27,083 bases of DNA from an uncultured Eubacteriales bacterium (GCA_900550775.1 URTH01000002.1:1-27083); one strand, 5' to 3'; counted from the first letter of the stretch, positions 16,015-23,525 are shown. Numbers and translations: made by a program. Notes: generated from the letters alone by a model not told the origin.

Positions 16015-16977
16015 ATGTTTCAGAAAATTTCAGCCATGCTGACGGCGGCAGAGGCCGTGGGAATCTTTGCGCATGAAAATCCGGACGGAGACGCCATGGG
16101 CAGCGCGTATTCCCTAAAGCTTGCGCTGCTTGCGATGGGAAAGCGCGCCGAGGTATTTCTGGCACCGCACCCGGACGCGGCGGCGCTGGCACTGATCCGC
16201 GGAAGAGAAGAAGAAAACCTTGCTCTTGCGGACTGTGACCTTTTTGTCGCGGTGGACTGTGCGGAGAGTGCGCGCCTTGGCGCGTATGAGGCGGCTTTTT
16301 TGGCGCATCCCAATACGGCGGCCATCGATCACCATGTTACCCACAGCTCCTTTGCCAAGGAGACGGTGGTACAGGATGTTTCGTCCTGTTGTGAGATTAT
16401 GGTGCAGCTTTATGAGGCAATGCAGATTTCCATAGACGTTGATATTGCCAACAATCTGTATCTCGGCATGGTGACGGACACCGGGAACTTTAAATATTCA
16501 TCGGTGACGCCGGATACCCTGCGCCGTGCCGCAACCTTGATGGAACGCGGTGCGGATTTTGCCGGGATCGCAAAATGGATTTTTGATACCAAAACGATGG
16601 CATATTACCGCCTGATGCGGATTGCACTGGATCGTTTGACGCTGTATGCGGACGGAAAGGTCAGTGTTTTGTATCTGACCATGGCCGATTTTGCGGCGGC
16701 AGAACTGGCGGAGGCGGAGGCATCGGCCATTGTCTCTCTGCCCGGCACGGTTCGGGGCGCAGAGGTCAGCGTTTATATCCGTCAGCGTGAGAACGACTGT
16801 TTTAAGGTAAGTCTGCGCTCGGCCGGGGAGATCGATGTAGCAAAGATTGCGATGGCGCTGGGCGGCGGCGGTCATGTCCGCGCCAGCGGTTACAGCGTGA
16901 GCCGCGTTGCCACGGTGGACGATATCGTTGGGGCAGTGCTTCGTGAGATCAAAAAACAACAGAAAGAGGAGCGGTAA
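16015..16977 (+). CDS. nrnA: DHH-family phosphoesterase NrnA (oligoribonuclease / pAp phosphatase)
   Basis: A 320-residue enzyme that degrades very short RNA oligomers and, in many Firmicutes, also removes the 3'-phosphate of pAp. Seen here: HENPDGDAMGS (residues 20-30, metal-binding), VDCAES, IDHHVTH (the DHH motif), GMVTDTGNFKYSSVTP, and the DHHA1 motif GGGGHVRASGY near residue 283. Full length for the family. The stop TAA shares its last base with the ATG of truB, so the two are translationally coupled. The gene lies in its normal place between rbfA and truB. Confidence 0.95.
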   Translation: MFQKISAMLTAAEAVGIFAHENPDGDAMGSAYSLKLALLAMGKRAEVFLAPHPDAAALALIRGREEENLALADCDLFVAVDCAESARLGAYEAAFLAHPNTAAIDHHVTHSSFAKETVVQDVSSCCEIMVQLYEAMQISIDVDIANNLYLGMVTDTGNFKYSSVTPDTLRRAATLMERGADFAGIAKWIFDTKTMAYYRLMRIALDRLTLYADGKVSVLYLTMADFAAAELAEAEASAIVSLPGTVRGAEVSVYIRQRENDCFKVSLRSAGEIDVAKIAMALGGGGHVRASGYSVSRVATVDDIVGAVLREIKKQQKEER

Positions 16978-17855
16978 TGAACGGGACGATCAATGTGAAT
17001 AAACCCGTCGGCTTTACATCTCATGATGTGGTGGCAAAGCTTAGGGGCATCTTGTCCACCAAAAGAATCGGCCATACCGGGACGCTGGATCCGGACGCAA
17101 CCGGCGTTTTGCCGATCTGCGTCGGCACGGCGACCAAGGCGGCCGAATTTTTGACGGCGGAACAAAAGGAATATGTCGCAGAGGTCACCCTGGGGGCAGA
17201 GACCGATACCCAGGACGCCTCCGGTACGGTGTTGCGTTTTGCCGATGTAAAAGTTACGGAAGAAGAGGTTTCGGCGGCGGTTCGGCAGTTTGTCGGTGAA
17301 ATTGCGCAGATACCGCCGATGTATTCGGCAATCAAGCAGGACGGCAAGCGGCTTTATGAACTGGCACGGGAAGGCAAAACTGTGGAACGCAAGCCGCGTA
17401 TGGTGACGATTGACGCGATTGTGATCGAATCCTTTGATTTGGAGAACAAAAAGTTTTCGATGCGGGTACGCTGCTCCAAGGGAACGTATATTCGCACATT
17501 GTGCCGGGATATCGGTGAGCGCCTTGGCTGCTTTGCGCATATGTCGGCGCTCTGCCGTACGCAGTCGGGCAGGTTCCGCATTGAGGACGCCTATACCCTG
17601 CCTGAGATTGAGGCTATGACGGCCGCCGGCGATACTTCGTTTTTGACGCCGGTTGACCGGGTGTTTGACGCGCTCCCGGCGCTGTATCTCTCTGCGCGCA
17701 AGGCGCAGAAGATGTGCAACGGCGTACGGGTTTCGACCCCCGGCATGGAAGAGGGGCGTACGTATCGCGTCTATGATGAAAAGGGTTGTTTTTTGACCGT
17801 ATCCAAGGCAGAGGGCGGTGTGCTGAAGATCGAAAAGACCTTTTATCAGGGCTAG
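16977..17855 (+). CDS. truB: tRNA pseudouridine(55) synthase TruB
   Basis: Converts U55 of tRNA to pseudouridine. The 292-residue protein carries the family motifs in order: NVNKPVGFTSHDVV, GHTGTLDPDATGVLPICVG with the catalytic D38, a VGEIAQIPPMYSAIKQDGKRLYELAR segment around residue 100, KGTYIRTLCRDIG near 175, and a C-terminal PUA-like domain. It begins one base inside the nrnA stop codon. Its TAG stop codon (17853-17855) is at the same time the first three bases of the terminal repeat of intergenic repeat copy B, suggesting the element was inserted exactly at, or created, the gene end. Confidence 0.96.
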   Translation: MNGTINVNKPVGFTSHDVVAKLRGILSTKRIGHTGTLDPDATGVLPICVGTATKAAEFLTAEQKEYVAEVTLGAETDTQDASGTVLRFADVKVTEEEVSAAVRQFVGEIAQIPPMYSAIKQDGKRLYELAREGKTVERKPRMVTIDAIVIESFDLENKKFSMRVRCSKGTYIRTLCRDIGERLGCFAHMSALCRTQSGRFRIEDAYTLPEIEAMTAAGDTSFLTPVDRVFDALPALYLSARKAQKMCNGVRVSTPGMEEGRTYRVYDEKGCFLTVSKAEGGVLKIEKTFYQG

Positions 17856-17913
17856 CCGAAAGATGCCGAAATTTCGCCTTTTCAGGCGGGTTCGGATTTC
17901 TCCCTTTCGGCTA
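17853..17913 (-). repeat. Intergenic palindromic repeat, copy B
   Basis: The cleanest copy, in inverted orientation relative to A and C. It has perfect 10-bp terminal inverted repeats, TAGCCGAAAG (17853-17862) and CTTTCGGCTA (17904-17913), an inner stem CCGAA/TTCGG, and a central hairpin GCCT-TTTC-AGGC. On the minus strand the central loop reads GAAA. The left end overlaps the truB stop codon. Confidence 0.88.
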
Positions 17914-18001
17914 ACCTGATATTAGCGATCAAAGCCCGATTTAGGCGGACTTAGATTCCTAACATCCGGTTGGATTTTTTCGGTGCGCAGCATCGGTATC
18001 A

Positions 18002-18062
18002 GCCGAAAGAGGCTGAAAATTTGCCTTGCACGGCGGATTTGGGCGATATTCTTTTGACGGCT
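18002..18062 (-). repeat. Intergenic palindromic repeat, decayed copy D
   Basis: Same orientation as B and 89 bases from it, ending 19 bases before ribF. The arm AGCCGAAAG (18001-18009) is intact and the central GCCTTGCACGGC region and the GGATTT block are recognisable, but the right arm has drifted to CTTTTGACGGC. Five T residues follow the outer stem on the plus strand, so it might act as a weak terminator before ribF. Confidence 0.55.
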
Positions 18063-18080
18063 TTTTAAGGGGAGAACAGT

Positions 18081-19025
18081 GTGCAGATTTATCTGGAAGA
18101 AGAAGGGAAAACATTGCTGCGGCAGGGATTCTCTCTGTCGCGTACTGCGGTCGCGCTGGGCGGCTTTGATGCAATCCATGTCGGACATCAGGCGATTATC
18201 CGCCGTGTGGTTGCGGCCGCACGGGAGAGAGGCCTTAGCGCGGTGGTACATCTTTTTTGCAATCAGCCAAGGACGGTGCTTTGCGGCGGCGCGGCAGAGC
18301 AGGTCTGTGATATGGAGACGCGGCTGGCTGTTTTAGAGCAGCTGGGTGTTGACGCCGTGGTGGCGCAGTGGTTTACCAGGGATTATCTTGGCATCACGCC
18401 GCAAATGTTTGTAAAGGATTGGTTAAAGGATTGCCTGGACGCGAAGTTTCTGGCGGCCGGGTTTAATTATCATTTCGGCAGCGGCAAGACGGGAGATGCC
18501 GCCATGCTGGAACGGCTTGCGGCGCCGCTTGGAATGACCGTTTCCTGCGTGCCCTGTGTGGAGGTTCTCGGCAAACCGGTTTCCAGTACCAGAATCCGGG
18601 AGCTGATCCGCGCGGGCAGCATGGAGGAGGCGGCAGCCTGCCTCGGACGGCCTTTTTCAATGCAGGGAACGGTGGTCTGCGGCAATCAAATCGGCAGAAC
18701 AATCGGGTTCCCCACGGCGAATACGGAGATCCCAAGCGGCTTGATTCTTCCCAAATTCGGCGTTTATGTGACAGAGGCCATGGCGGACGGCGTGTGGTAT
18801 ACCGCCATTACCAATGTGGGATCAAAGCCCACGGTGGTGCCGAATCAGACCTGTATCGAAACGCACCTTTTGGGATATCATGGCGATCTTTACGGCAAGA
18901 AGTTAAAACTGCGGTTTTGCCGGTATCTTCGGGATATCACCCGGTTCCCCTCACTCGATGCGCTAAGGGCGCAGCTGCAGCAAGATTCCGCTGCAGCCCG
19001 GCAATATCAAAAGGAAAGAATATAA
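18081..19025 (+). CDS. ribF: Bifunctional riboflavin kinase / FMN adenylyltransferase (FAD synthetase)
   Basis: Makes FMN from riboflavin and then FAD from FMN and ATP. The 314-residue protein has the N-terminal nucleotidyltransferase domain with GGFDAIHVGHQAII (HxGH at residues 33-36) and SSTRIRELIRAG (the ISSTxxR motif), then the riboflavin kinase domain beginning GRPFSMQGTVVCGN with GFPTAN near residue 212 and a KPTV segment. It starts with GTG at 18081, after GGGGA at 18069-18073; no in-frame ATG fits. The usual downstream rpsO is absent; a structured element and a long terminator follow instead. I saw no FMN riboswitch in the gap before it. Confidence 0.95.
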   Translation: MQIYLEEEGKTLLRQGFSLSRTAVALGGFDAIHVGHQAIIRRVVAAARERGLSAVVHLFCNQPRTVLCGGAAEQVCDMETRLAVLEQLGVDAVVAQWFTRDYLGITPQMFVKDWLKDCLDAKFLAAGFNYHFGSGKTGDAAMLERLAAPLGMTVSCVPCVEVLGKPVSSTRIRELIRAGSMEEAAACLGRPFSMQGTVVCGNQIGRTIGFPTANTEIPSGLILPKFGVYVTEAMADGVWYTAITNVGSKPTVVPNQTCIETHLLGYHGDLYGKKLKLRFCRYLRDITRFPSLDALRAQLQQDSAAARQYQKERI

Positions 19026-19030
19026 AATCG

Positions 19031-19134
19031 GCAAAAAATTTCATTTCTGCGCTGCCTTGGCGATGACCGAGGTGAGAGCCGAGACGGCATGGCTAAGCAG
19101 GAAACGGCGTTGCAATTAAAATGAAATCTTTTGC
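19031..19134. repeat. 104-bp structured element with 16-bp terminal inverted repeats, after ribF
   Basis: GCAAAAAATTTCATTT (19031-19046) and AAATGAAATCTTTTGC (19119-19134) are complementary at 15 of 16 positions. Inside, CCTTGG (19055-19060) can pair with CCGAGG (19067-19072) with one G-U, and GCCG-AGA-CGGC forms a second small hairpin. It may be a MITE-like remnant, a 3'-UTR structure of the ribF operon or a small RNA. It is unrelated in sequence to copies A-D. Confidence 0.6.
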
Positions 19135-19158
19135 ACAATAGGGTTTCTCGACACGCTC

Positions 19159-19206
19159 AAACCTCCTGCGGCAGAATCAAAGATTCTGCCGCAGGAGGTT
19201 TTTTAA
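19159..19206 (+). terminator. Strong terminator after ribF, probably bidirectional
   Basis: A perfect 20-bp stem (19159-19178 with 19182-19201) closes on a 3-base loop, with TTTAAT following on the plus strand. Its last bases reach the stop codon of the convergent dCMP deaminase gene. On the minus strand only three T residues follow, so termination there may be less efficient. Confidence 0.92.
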
Positions 19207-19691
19207 TACCCTCTCTCGCCGGAGAGGGAGTCGTCGTTTTCGATCCAGTCGCTGACCGGAATTACCGTGTACTCGGTTGGGGTGTTACGGACAATTACTG
19301 TCTCAATACCGGCGTTAATCACCATGCGCTTGCACATCGCGCAGCTGCTGGCGTTTTGGACAAGCTCGCCGGTTTTGGCGTCCTTGCCGGCAAGATACAG
19401 GGTTGACCCTATGGTGTCGCGCCGTGCGGCGGAGATGATACAGTTGCTCTCCGCATGGACGCTGCGGCAAAGCTCATAGCGTTCTCCGCGCGGGATCTGA
19501 AGCTTTTCCCTTGTGCAGTAGCCAAGGTCAGAGCAGTTCTTTCTTCCGCGCGGCGCGCCGGTATAGCCGGTTGCCACAATCTCATCATTTTTTACGATGA
19601 TGGCGCCAAAGTTTCGGCGCAGACAGGTGCCGCGCTCAATGACAGTTTCAGCAATGTCGAGGTAGTAGTTGATTTTATCGGTTCGTTTCAT
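19203..19691 (-). CDS. dCMP deaminase (ComE operon protein 2 family)
   Basis: Deaminates dCMP to dUMP for dTMP synthesis, a zinc enzyme of the cytidine deaminase fold. From the ATG at 19691 it has 162 residues: KINYYLDIAETVIERGTCLRR, GAIIVKNDEIVATGYTGAPRG, NCSDLGYC, then the catalytic HAES (zinc His and Glu) and the zinc cysteines in SSCAMCKRMVINAGI, where most members have PCxxC. GTG codons at 19694 and 19700 are also possible starts; AAAGG lies 9 bases before 19694. It is convergent with ribF and divergent from tsaE, with a good promoter at 19739-19767. No competence genes are nearby, so a role in DNA uptake is not implied. Confidence 0.92.
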   Translation of the reverse strand: MKRTDKINYYLDIAETVIERGTCLRRNFGAIIVKNDEIVATGYTGAPRGRKNCSDLGYCTREKLQIPRGERYELCRSVHAESNCIISAARRDTIGSTLYLAGKDAKTGELVQNASSCAMCKRMVINAGIETVIVRNTPTEYTVIPVSDWIENDDSLSGERGY

Positions 19692-19738
19692 CACGATCAC
19701 AGACCTTTCTTTTGCTTATTCACAGTTCTTTGTTTCTT

Positions 19739-19767
19739 ATTATAATCGAAAGCAATCAAATTTTCAA
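19739..19767 (-). promoter_or_regulatory. Promoter for the dCMP deaminase gene
   Basis: On the minus strand TTGAAA (19767-19762) and a perfect TATAAT (19744-19739) are 17 bases apart, about 45 bases before the gene start. Confidence 0.85.
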
Positions 19768-19776
19768 TAGTTTATA

Positions 19777-19805
19777 TTGACTTTGCCCGTCAGAATTTAT
19801 ATAAT
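19777..19805 (+). promoter_or_regulatory. Promoter for tsaE-tsaB
   Basis: TTGACT (19777-19782) and a perfect TATAAT (19800-19805) are 17 bases apart. Its -35 box lies only 9 bases from the -35 box of the divergent dCMP deaminase promoter, so the two polymerase sites overlap. Confidence 0.87.
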
Positions 19806-19834
19806 AGAAGAAAAGAGAATTTGAGGTGCAAAGG

Positions 19835-20254
19835 ATGCAGCAGTGGGAAACGGAAAGCCTGGCACAAACCCGTGCCATCGGAAAAGATTTTGCAAAAACA
19901 CTGTCGCCCGGCGCGGTGGTCGCGCTGACCGGCGATTTGGGCTGCGGAAAGACGGCTTTTGTCCAGGGCGTGATGGAATATTTCGGGGAAAGTACGCAGG
20001 TGGTCAGCCCGACCTTTACCCTGGTGAATGAATATGACGGCACACTGCCGGTCTATCACTTTGACGTTTATCGGCTGGAGAATCCGTTGCCGGAGCAGTG
20101 CGACTGGATGGATGATTACCTGTTTGGTGACGGCGTCTGCCTGATCGAGTGGGCAGAGAATGTCCGTGCTGTACTGCCCAAGGATACCATATGGATTCGC
20201 TTTGCCAAAAACCCCGCACGGGGAGAGGATTACAGGGAGATTACACAATGCTGA
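19835..20254 (+). CDS. tsaE: tRNA threonylcarbamoyladenosine (t6A) biosynthesis ATPase TsaE
   Basis: A 139-residue P-loop ATPase that works with TsaB and TsaD to make t6A37 in tRNAs reading ANN codons. The Walker A motif is GDLGCGKT at residues 33-40, followed by VSPTFTLVNEYDG, HFDVYRLE and LIEWAENV, all family hallmarks. The ATG at 19835 is preferred to a GTG at 19826 because the GAGG at 19823-19826 is suitably spaced only for the ATG. The end overlaps tsaB by seven bases, so the two are coupled. tsaD and tsaC are not in the window. Confidence 0.95.
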   Translation: MQQWETESLAQTRAIGKDFAKTLSPGAVVALTGDLGCGKTAFVQGVMEYFGESTQVVSPTFTLVNEYDGTLPVYHFDVYRLENPLPEQCDWMDDYLFGDGVCLIEWAENVRAVLPKDTIWIRFAKNPARGEDYREITQC

Positions 20255-20949
20255 TTTTTGGAATCGATACATGCTGCATGGCGGCGACCGCCGCTTTGAT
20301 GGACGAGGATCGTCTGCTGGCACAGACGGTGGTTAATCATAAAAAAACACACTCACAAAAGATGATGCCGCAGATCGAGGTGATGTTTCGCTTTGCGGAT
20401 TGTATGCCGCAAGATGTGGACTGTTTTGCGGCCGCGGTCGGCCCCGGCTCTTTCACCGGTGTGCGGATCGGCGTGGCTACCGCAAAGGCGCTGGCACAGG
20501 CGTGCCAAAAGCCGTGTGCGGCGGTTTCTACCCTGCATGCCCTGGCGTTTTCTTCTTCGGTATTTGACGGGATTTTGTGTCCGATCTTAGACGCCAGACG
20601 GGATCAGGTCTATAACGGTCTGTTCCGCGGCGGAAAAACGTTTGAAAGAATTGAGGCTGACCGCGCTCTGGCGCTGCGGGATCTGCTTTTGGAGCTGTCC
20701 GGGCAGAATCTTCCCGTTTTGTTCTGCGGTGACGGCGTCTTGGTCTATAAGGATGAAATTGTAAAGCGTCTGGGCGATCAGGCATGCTTTGCAAGCAGAA
20801 TGCAGAATATGAATCTGGGCGCGGCGGTGGCCGAGATCGGACTTTCTCTGTTCTTGCAGGGAGAGACGGTGGCGTACGGCGACCTTACGCCGCAGTATAT
20901 CCGTCTTTCTCAGGCGGAGCGGGAGCGCCTCTCGCGGAAAGAAAACTAA
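20248..20949 (+). CDS. tsaB: t6A biosynthesis protein TsaB
   Basis: A 233-residue ASKHA-fold partner of TsaD, lacking the metal-binding histidines, needed for t6A37 formation. It opens MLIFGIDTCCMAATAALMDED, has HSQKMMPQIE near residue 35 and the signature AAAVGPGSFTGVRIGVATAKALA near 60-82. The start overlaps the tsaE stop. The genes rimI and tsaD often follow tsaE-tsaB in other bacteria; here a carboxypeptidase gene comes next, 21 bases on. Confidence 0.95.
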   Translation: MLIFGIDTCCMAATAALMDEDRLLAQTVVNHKKTHSQKMMPQIEVMFRFADCMPQDVDCFAAAVGPGSFTGVRIGVATAKALAQACQKPCAAVSTLHALAFSSSVFDGILCPILDARRDQVYNGLFRGGKTFERIEADRALALRDLLLELSGQNLPVLFCGDGVLVYKDEIVKRLGDQACFASRMQNMNLGAAVAEIGLSLFLQGETVAYGDLTPQYIRLSQAERERLSRKEN

Positions 20950-20970
20950 AACCGGAAAGGGTTGGACAGA

Positions 20971-22437
20971 TTGAAAGCGTGGAAAAAATATATGGCGGCT
21001 CTGACGATCGGGCTTGGCCTTTTGTGCAGTGCATCCGCCCTGCCCGGTCAGAGCATCGCGTGGGCGGTGCGTGAGGATGCCGCAGAAAGCACGGCCGAAA
21101 ATGCCGCGGAGAGCGCTGCGGCGCAGACCGAGGGAGAAAAGCAGAACTCCGATTCGGCAGAAAAGCCGCGGCAGGATGCACAGGGGCGCCCCATTTTGGG
21201 TGACGGAGAAAGCGGCATTTTGATTGAGGCAAAGAGCGGCACGGTGCTTTATGAATCCGATAGCCAAAAACGGGTATATCCTGCCAGTACCACCAAGATT
21301 ATGACCGGTCTTTTGGCGGTAGAGGCCATGGAATCCGGCGAGATTTCGGCCGATACCGAGGTAGAGGTTACCGCGGAGATGTTAGAGGGCTTAGACCCCG
21401 ACAGCAGTAATATGGAGCTGAAGGCCGGTGAGATCATCTCGTTTGAAAACCTGCTCAAGGGATTGATGATTCCCTCCGGCAATGACGCAGCGATGGCGAT
21501 TGCGTACCGGCTATCCGGCACGCCGGAGGCATTTGTGGAGCGCATGAACGCGCGCGCCGCCGCGCTCCATATGGATAACACGCACTTTGCCAATGCGCAC
21601 GGCCTGCATGATGACAACCATTATACCACGGCGGCGGATATGGCAAAGCTGTCGAGAGAGGCTATGCAGCATGAGGGCTTTCGCGATGTTGTCGATATTG
21701 CGCACGTCAAGATGGCGCCGACCAATAAGACGGAAAAACAGCGGTACTATATCAATACCAACGGTTTGCTTTCGGCGATGCGCTACCGGGAATATGTCTA
21801 TCAGGGCGCGACCGGTATCAAAACGGGACATACATCCCAGGCGGGTAACTGCCTGGTCGGCTCGGCCGTGCGCGGCAATATGGAACTGATTGCCGCGGTG
21901 TTCGGCGGCAAGGAGATTGCGGATTCGCATCAGGACACCAAACGGATGCTGGACTACGGCTTTTCCGCTTTTGAACTGATTGTGCCGATCCAAAAAGGCG
22001 AGATGATGGGCGAGGTCAAGGTCAAGCGCGCCAAGTCCAGAGACCGTGTGACGCTCTCGGTACAGGAGCCGGTGACGGTTGTCGTGCCGAAGGGAACCAA
22101 GGCGGAGGAACTGGAGATACGGCTCAATCTGCCGGAGGCCGTGTACGCACCGGTCAGCAAGGGGCAAAACATCGGCTCGGTTACCGTGCTTAATCAGGGA
22201 CAGGAGCTTGGCAGCGGACAGCTTTACAGCGACCTGGACGTTCGGCGCAGCTTTTTCTGGCCGGCCATGGCGCTTGGCGAGTGGCTTTGGAGTTTTTGGG
22301 CGGTGCGCGTGCTGTGCTATCTGCTGATCGGCATTTTCTGCGTGCTTTTGGTGGTTGCCGTTTGCCGCATCCGGCGTGAGATAAAACGGCAGCGCCGCAT
22401 CCGGCGGCAGCGTCGCATCCGCGGGGAAAGAAAATAG
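20971..22437 (+). CDS. Serine-type D-Ala-D-Ala carboxypeptidase (DacF/PBP5-like)
   Basis: A 488-residue membrane-anchored low-molecular-mass penicillin-binding protein that trims the terminal D-Ala of peptidoglycan stem peptides. Signal sequence KAWKKY-MAALTIGLGLLCSASALPG, a Ser/Ala/Glu-rich linker to about residue 70, then the active-site motifs SxxK (STTK, S106-K109), SGN (169-171) and KTG (284-286), and a PBP5_C domain (about 340-410). A C-terminal hydrophobic segment (VLCYLLIGIFCVLLVVAV) anchors it, followed by an Arg-rich tail made of an 18-bp tandem repeat (22387-22422). The start is probably TTG at 20971, with AAAGG 10 bases upstream; TTG at 20962 and ATG at 20992 are alternatives. It likely shares the tsaE promoter. 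Confidence 0.93.
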   Translation: MKAWKKYMAALTIGLGLLCSASALPGQSIAWAVREDAAESTAENAAESAAAQTEGEKQNSDSAEKPRQDAQGRPILGDGESGILIEAKSGTVLYESDSQKRVYPASTTKIMTGLLAVEAMESGEISADTEVEVTAEMLEGLDPDSSNMELKAGEIISFENLLKGLMIPSGNDAAMAIAYRLSGTPEAFVERMNARAAALHMDNTHFANAHGLHDDNHYTTAADMAKLSREAMQHEGFRDVVDIAHVKMAPTNKTEKQRYYINTNGLLSAMRYREYVYQGATGIKTGHTSQAGNCLVGSAVRGNMELIAAVFGGKEIADSHQDTKRMLDYGFSAFELIVPIQKGEMMGEVKVKRAKSRDRVTLSVQEPVTVVVPKGTKAEELEIRLNLPEAVYAPVSKGQNIGSVTVLNQGQELGSGQLYSDLDVRRSFFWPAMALGEWLWSFWAVRVLCYLLIGIFCVLLVVAVCRIRREIKRQRRIRRQRRIRGERK

Positions 22438-22457
22438 GATTCCCTGATAAATTTTTC

Positions 22458-22486
22458 TTGAAAATTGGATATAAGTATGCTATACT
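22458..22486 (+). promoter_or_regulatory. Promoter for the COG2426 membrane protein gene
   Basis: TTGAAA (22458-22463) and TATACT (22481-22486) with a 17-base spacer, 71 bases before the gene start. The 71-base leader shows no clear structure. Confidence 0.82.
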
Positions 22487-22557
22487 GAACAAAATGAGAT
22501 GATGGCAGGAAAACCGGGAACCAATGACGGAGCTTGCCGGATAAAGGATAAAATTAT

Positions 22558-23055
22558 ATGGAAACAACGCTCTCGACCTATCTTTGGACATTTCTTTTGT
22601 CGATGGCACCCGTGTCTGAGATCAGGGGCGCCATGATTTACGCTATGGCAAGTCTGGATCACACCGTACAGAAAGTTTTATTTGTATATCTGCTTTCGGT
22701 TTTGGGTAACTTTTTGCCGGTGCCGTTTGTGATGCTGGTGTTTCGTCCGATTGTAAAATGGCTAAAAAAGACGCGCCTGCTCGGCCGCCTGGCACACCGT
22801 CTGGAAGATCGAACCACGCGCAAGGCAAACGGACTCAGCAAGGCGAGCGCCGGTGCGCTGATGTTGTTTGTGGCGGTTCCCTTTCCCACAACCGGCGCGT
22901 GGACGGGGGCAATGATTGCATCGCTTTTGGATATCCGTTTTAAGTACGCATTGCCGGCGATTTTGGCCGGGATTATGATTGCCGGTTTGATTATGATTCT
23001 TTTGATGACCGGCGTGCTGAATCTGGGTGCCCTGGGTGAATGGCTGACCCGGTAA
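22558..23055 (+). CDS. Putative small multidrug export family membrane protein (COG2426)
   Basis: A 165-residue integral membrane protein of the Sm_multidrug_ex family. The two halves carry related motifs, APVSEIRGAMIYAMA near residue 17 and AVPFPTTGAWTGAMIASLL near residue 106, typical of an inverted-repeat fold related to DedA/SNARE-associated proteins. About four to five hydrophobic segments are visible, with a basic cytoplasmic loop (KWLKKTRLLGRLAHRLEDR) between the halves. Despite the family name, transport of drugs has not been well shown, so the function should be treated as unknown. AAAGGA at 22543-22548 precedes the ATG. The next gene starts 53 bases later. Confidence 0.85.
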   Translation: METTLSTYLWTFLLSMAPVSEIRGAMIYAMASLDHTVQKVLFVYLLSVLGNFLPVPFVMLVFRPIVKWLKKTRLLGRLAHRLEDRTTRKANGLSKASAGALMLFVAVPFPTTGAWTGAMIASLLDIRFKYALPAILAGIMIAGLIMILLMTGVLNLGALGEWLTR

Positions 23056-23108
23056 AGCGTTGTCGTTTGGGATCGCACAGTGAGTTTTTCGGAAAGGAAT
23101 TATATTGC

Positions 23109-23525
23109 ATGAGAGAAGAAATACAGGAATCGGTGCAAAAGAAAAAGACCGGGAAGGGCAGAAAAGTTTTGGTCTCGTTCGGCATTTTGTTCATTGCTGT
23201 CGGGGTGTTTTTGGGTTCGTTTGCCTGCTCGTTTCAGGTCATGATCGAATCGGCAAAATCCGGCCGCGAGAGTGAAAATTCACTGGAGGCGGAAAACCAG
23301 AAATTGCAGTCGGACGTGCAGCTGCTCAAAGACCAGGTGACGATTTTGGAGGCGGAGTTGGAACGGTATAAGACATCGGGCAGCAAGACCAAGAGCAGCT
23401 CGCAGACATCATCCCAGGCATCGGGAACCTCGGCATCCGGTACTTCGGGGTCCGGCACATCGGCCAAGTCATCGACCGGGTCGTCCCAAAAGACAACAAG
23501 CCAGACCGCAACACCGGCAAGATAG
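23109..23525 (+). CDS. Hypothetical membrane-anchored coiled-coil protein with Ser/Thr-rich tail
   Basis: I do not recognise a family. The 138-residue protein has a basic N-terminus (QKKKTGKGRK), one membrane segment (VLVSFGILFIAVGVFLGSF) at about residues 20-40, a coiled coil of about 30 residues (SLEAENQKLQSDVQLLKDQV) and a low-complexity Ser/Thr/Gly/Gln tail of about 45 residues. The layout (short cytoplasmic part, one membrane span, external coiled coil) recalls FtsL/DivIC-type or other small envelope proteins, but no homology is claimed. The ATG at 23109 is chosen because AAAGG lies at 23093-23097 and it begins the basic segment; an in-frame ATG at 23040 lies inside the previous gene. 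It sits just before pyrH. Confidence 0.7.
   Translation: MREEIQESVQKKKTGKGRKVLVSFGILFIAVGVFLGSFACSFQVMIESAKSGRESENSLEAENQKLQSDVQLLKDQVTILEAELERYKTSGSKTKSSSQTSSQASGTSASGTSGSGTSAKSSTGSSQKTTSQTATPAR

Noticed and set aside
17914..18080. FMN riboswitch before ribF
   Set aside because: None of the conserved FMN-element blocks is present; the gap is explained mainly by repeat copies B and D.
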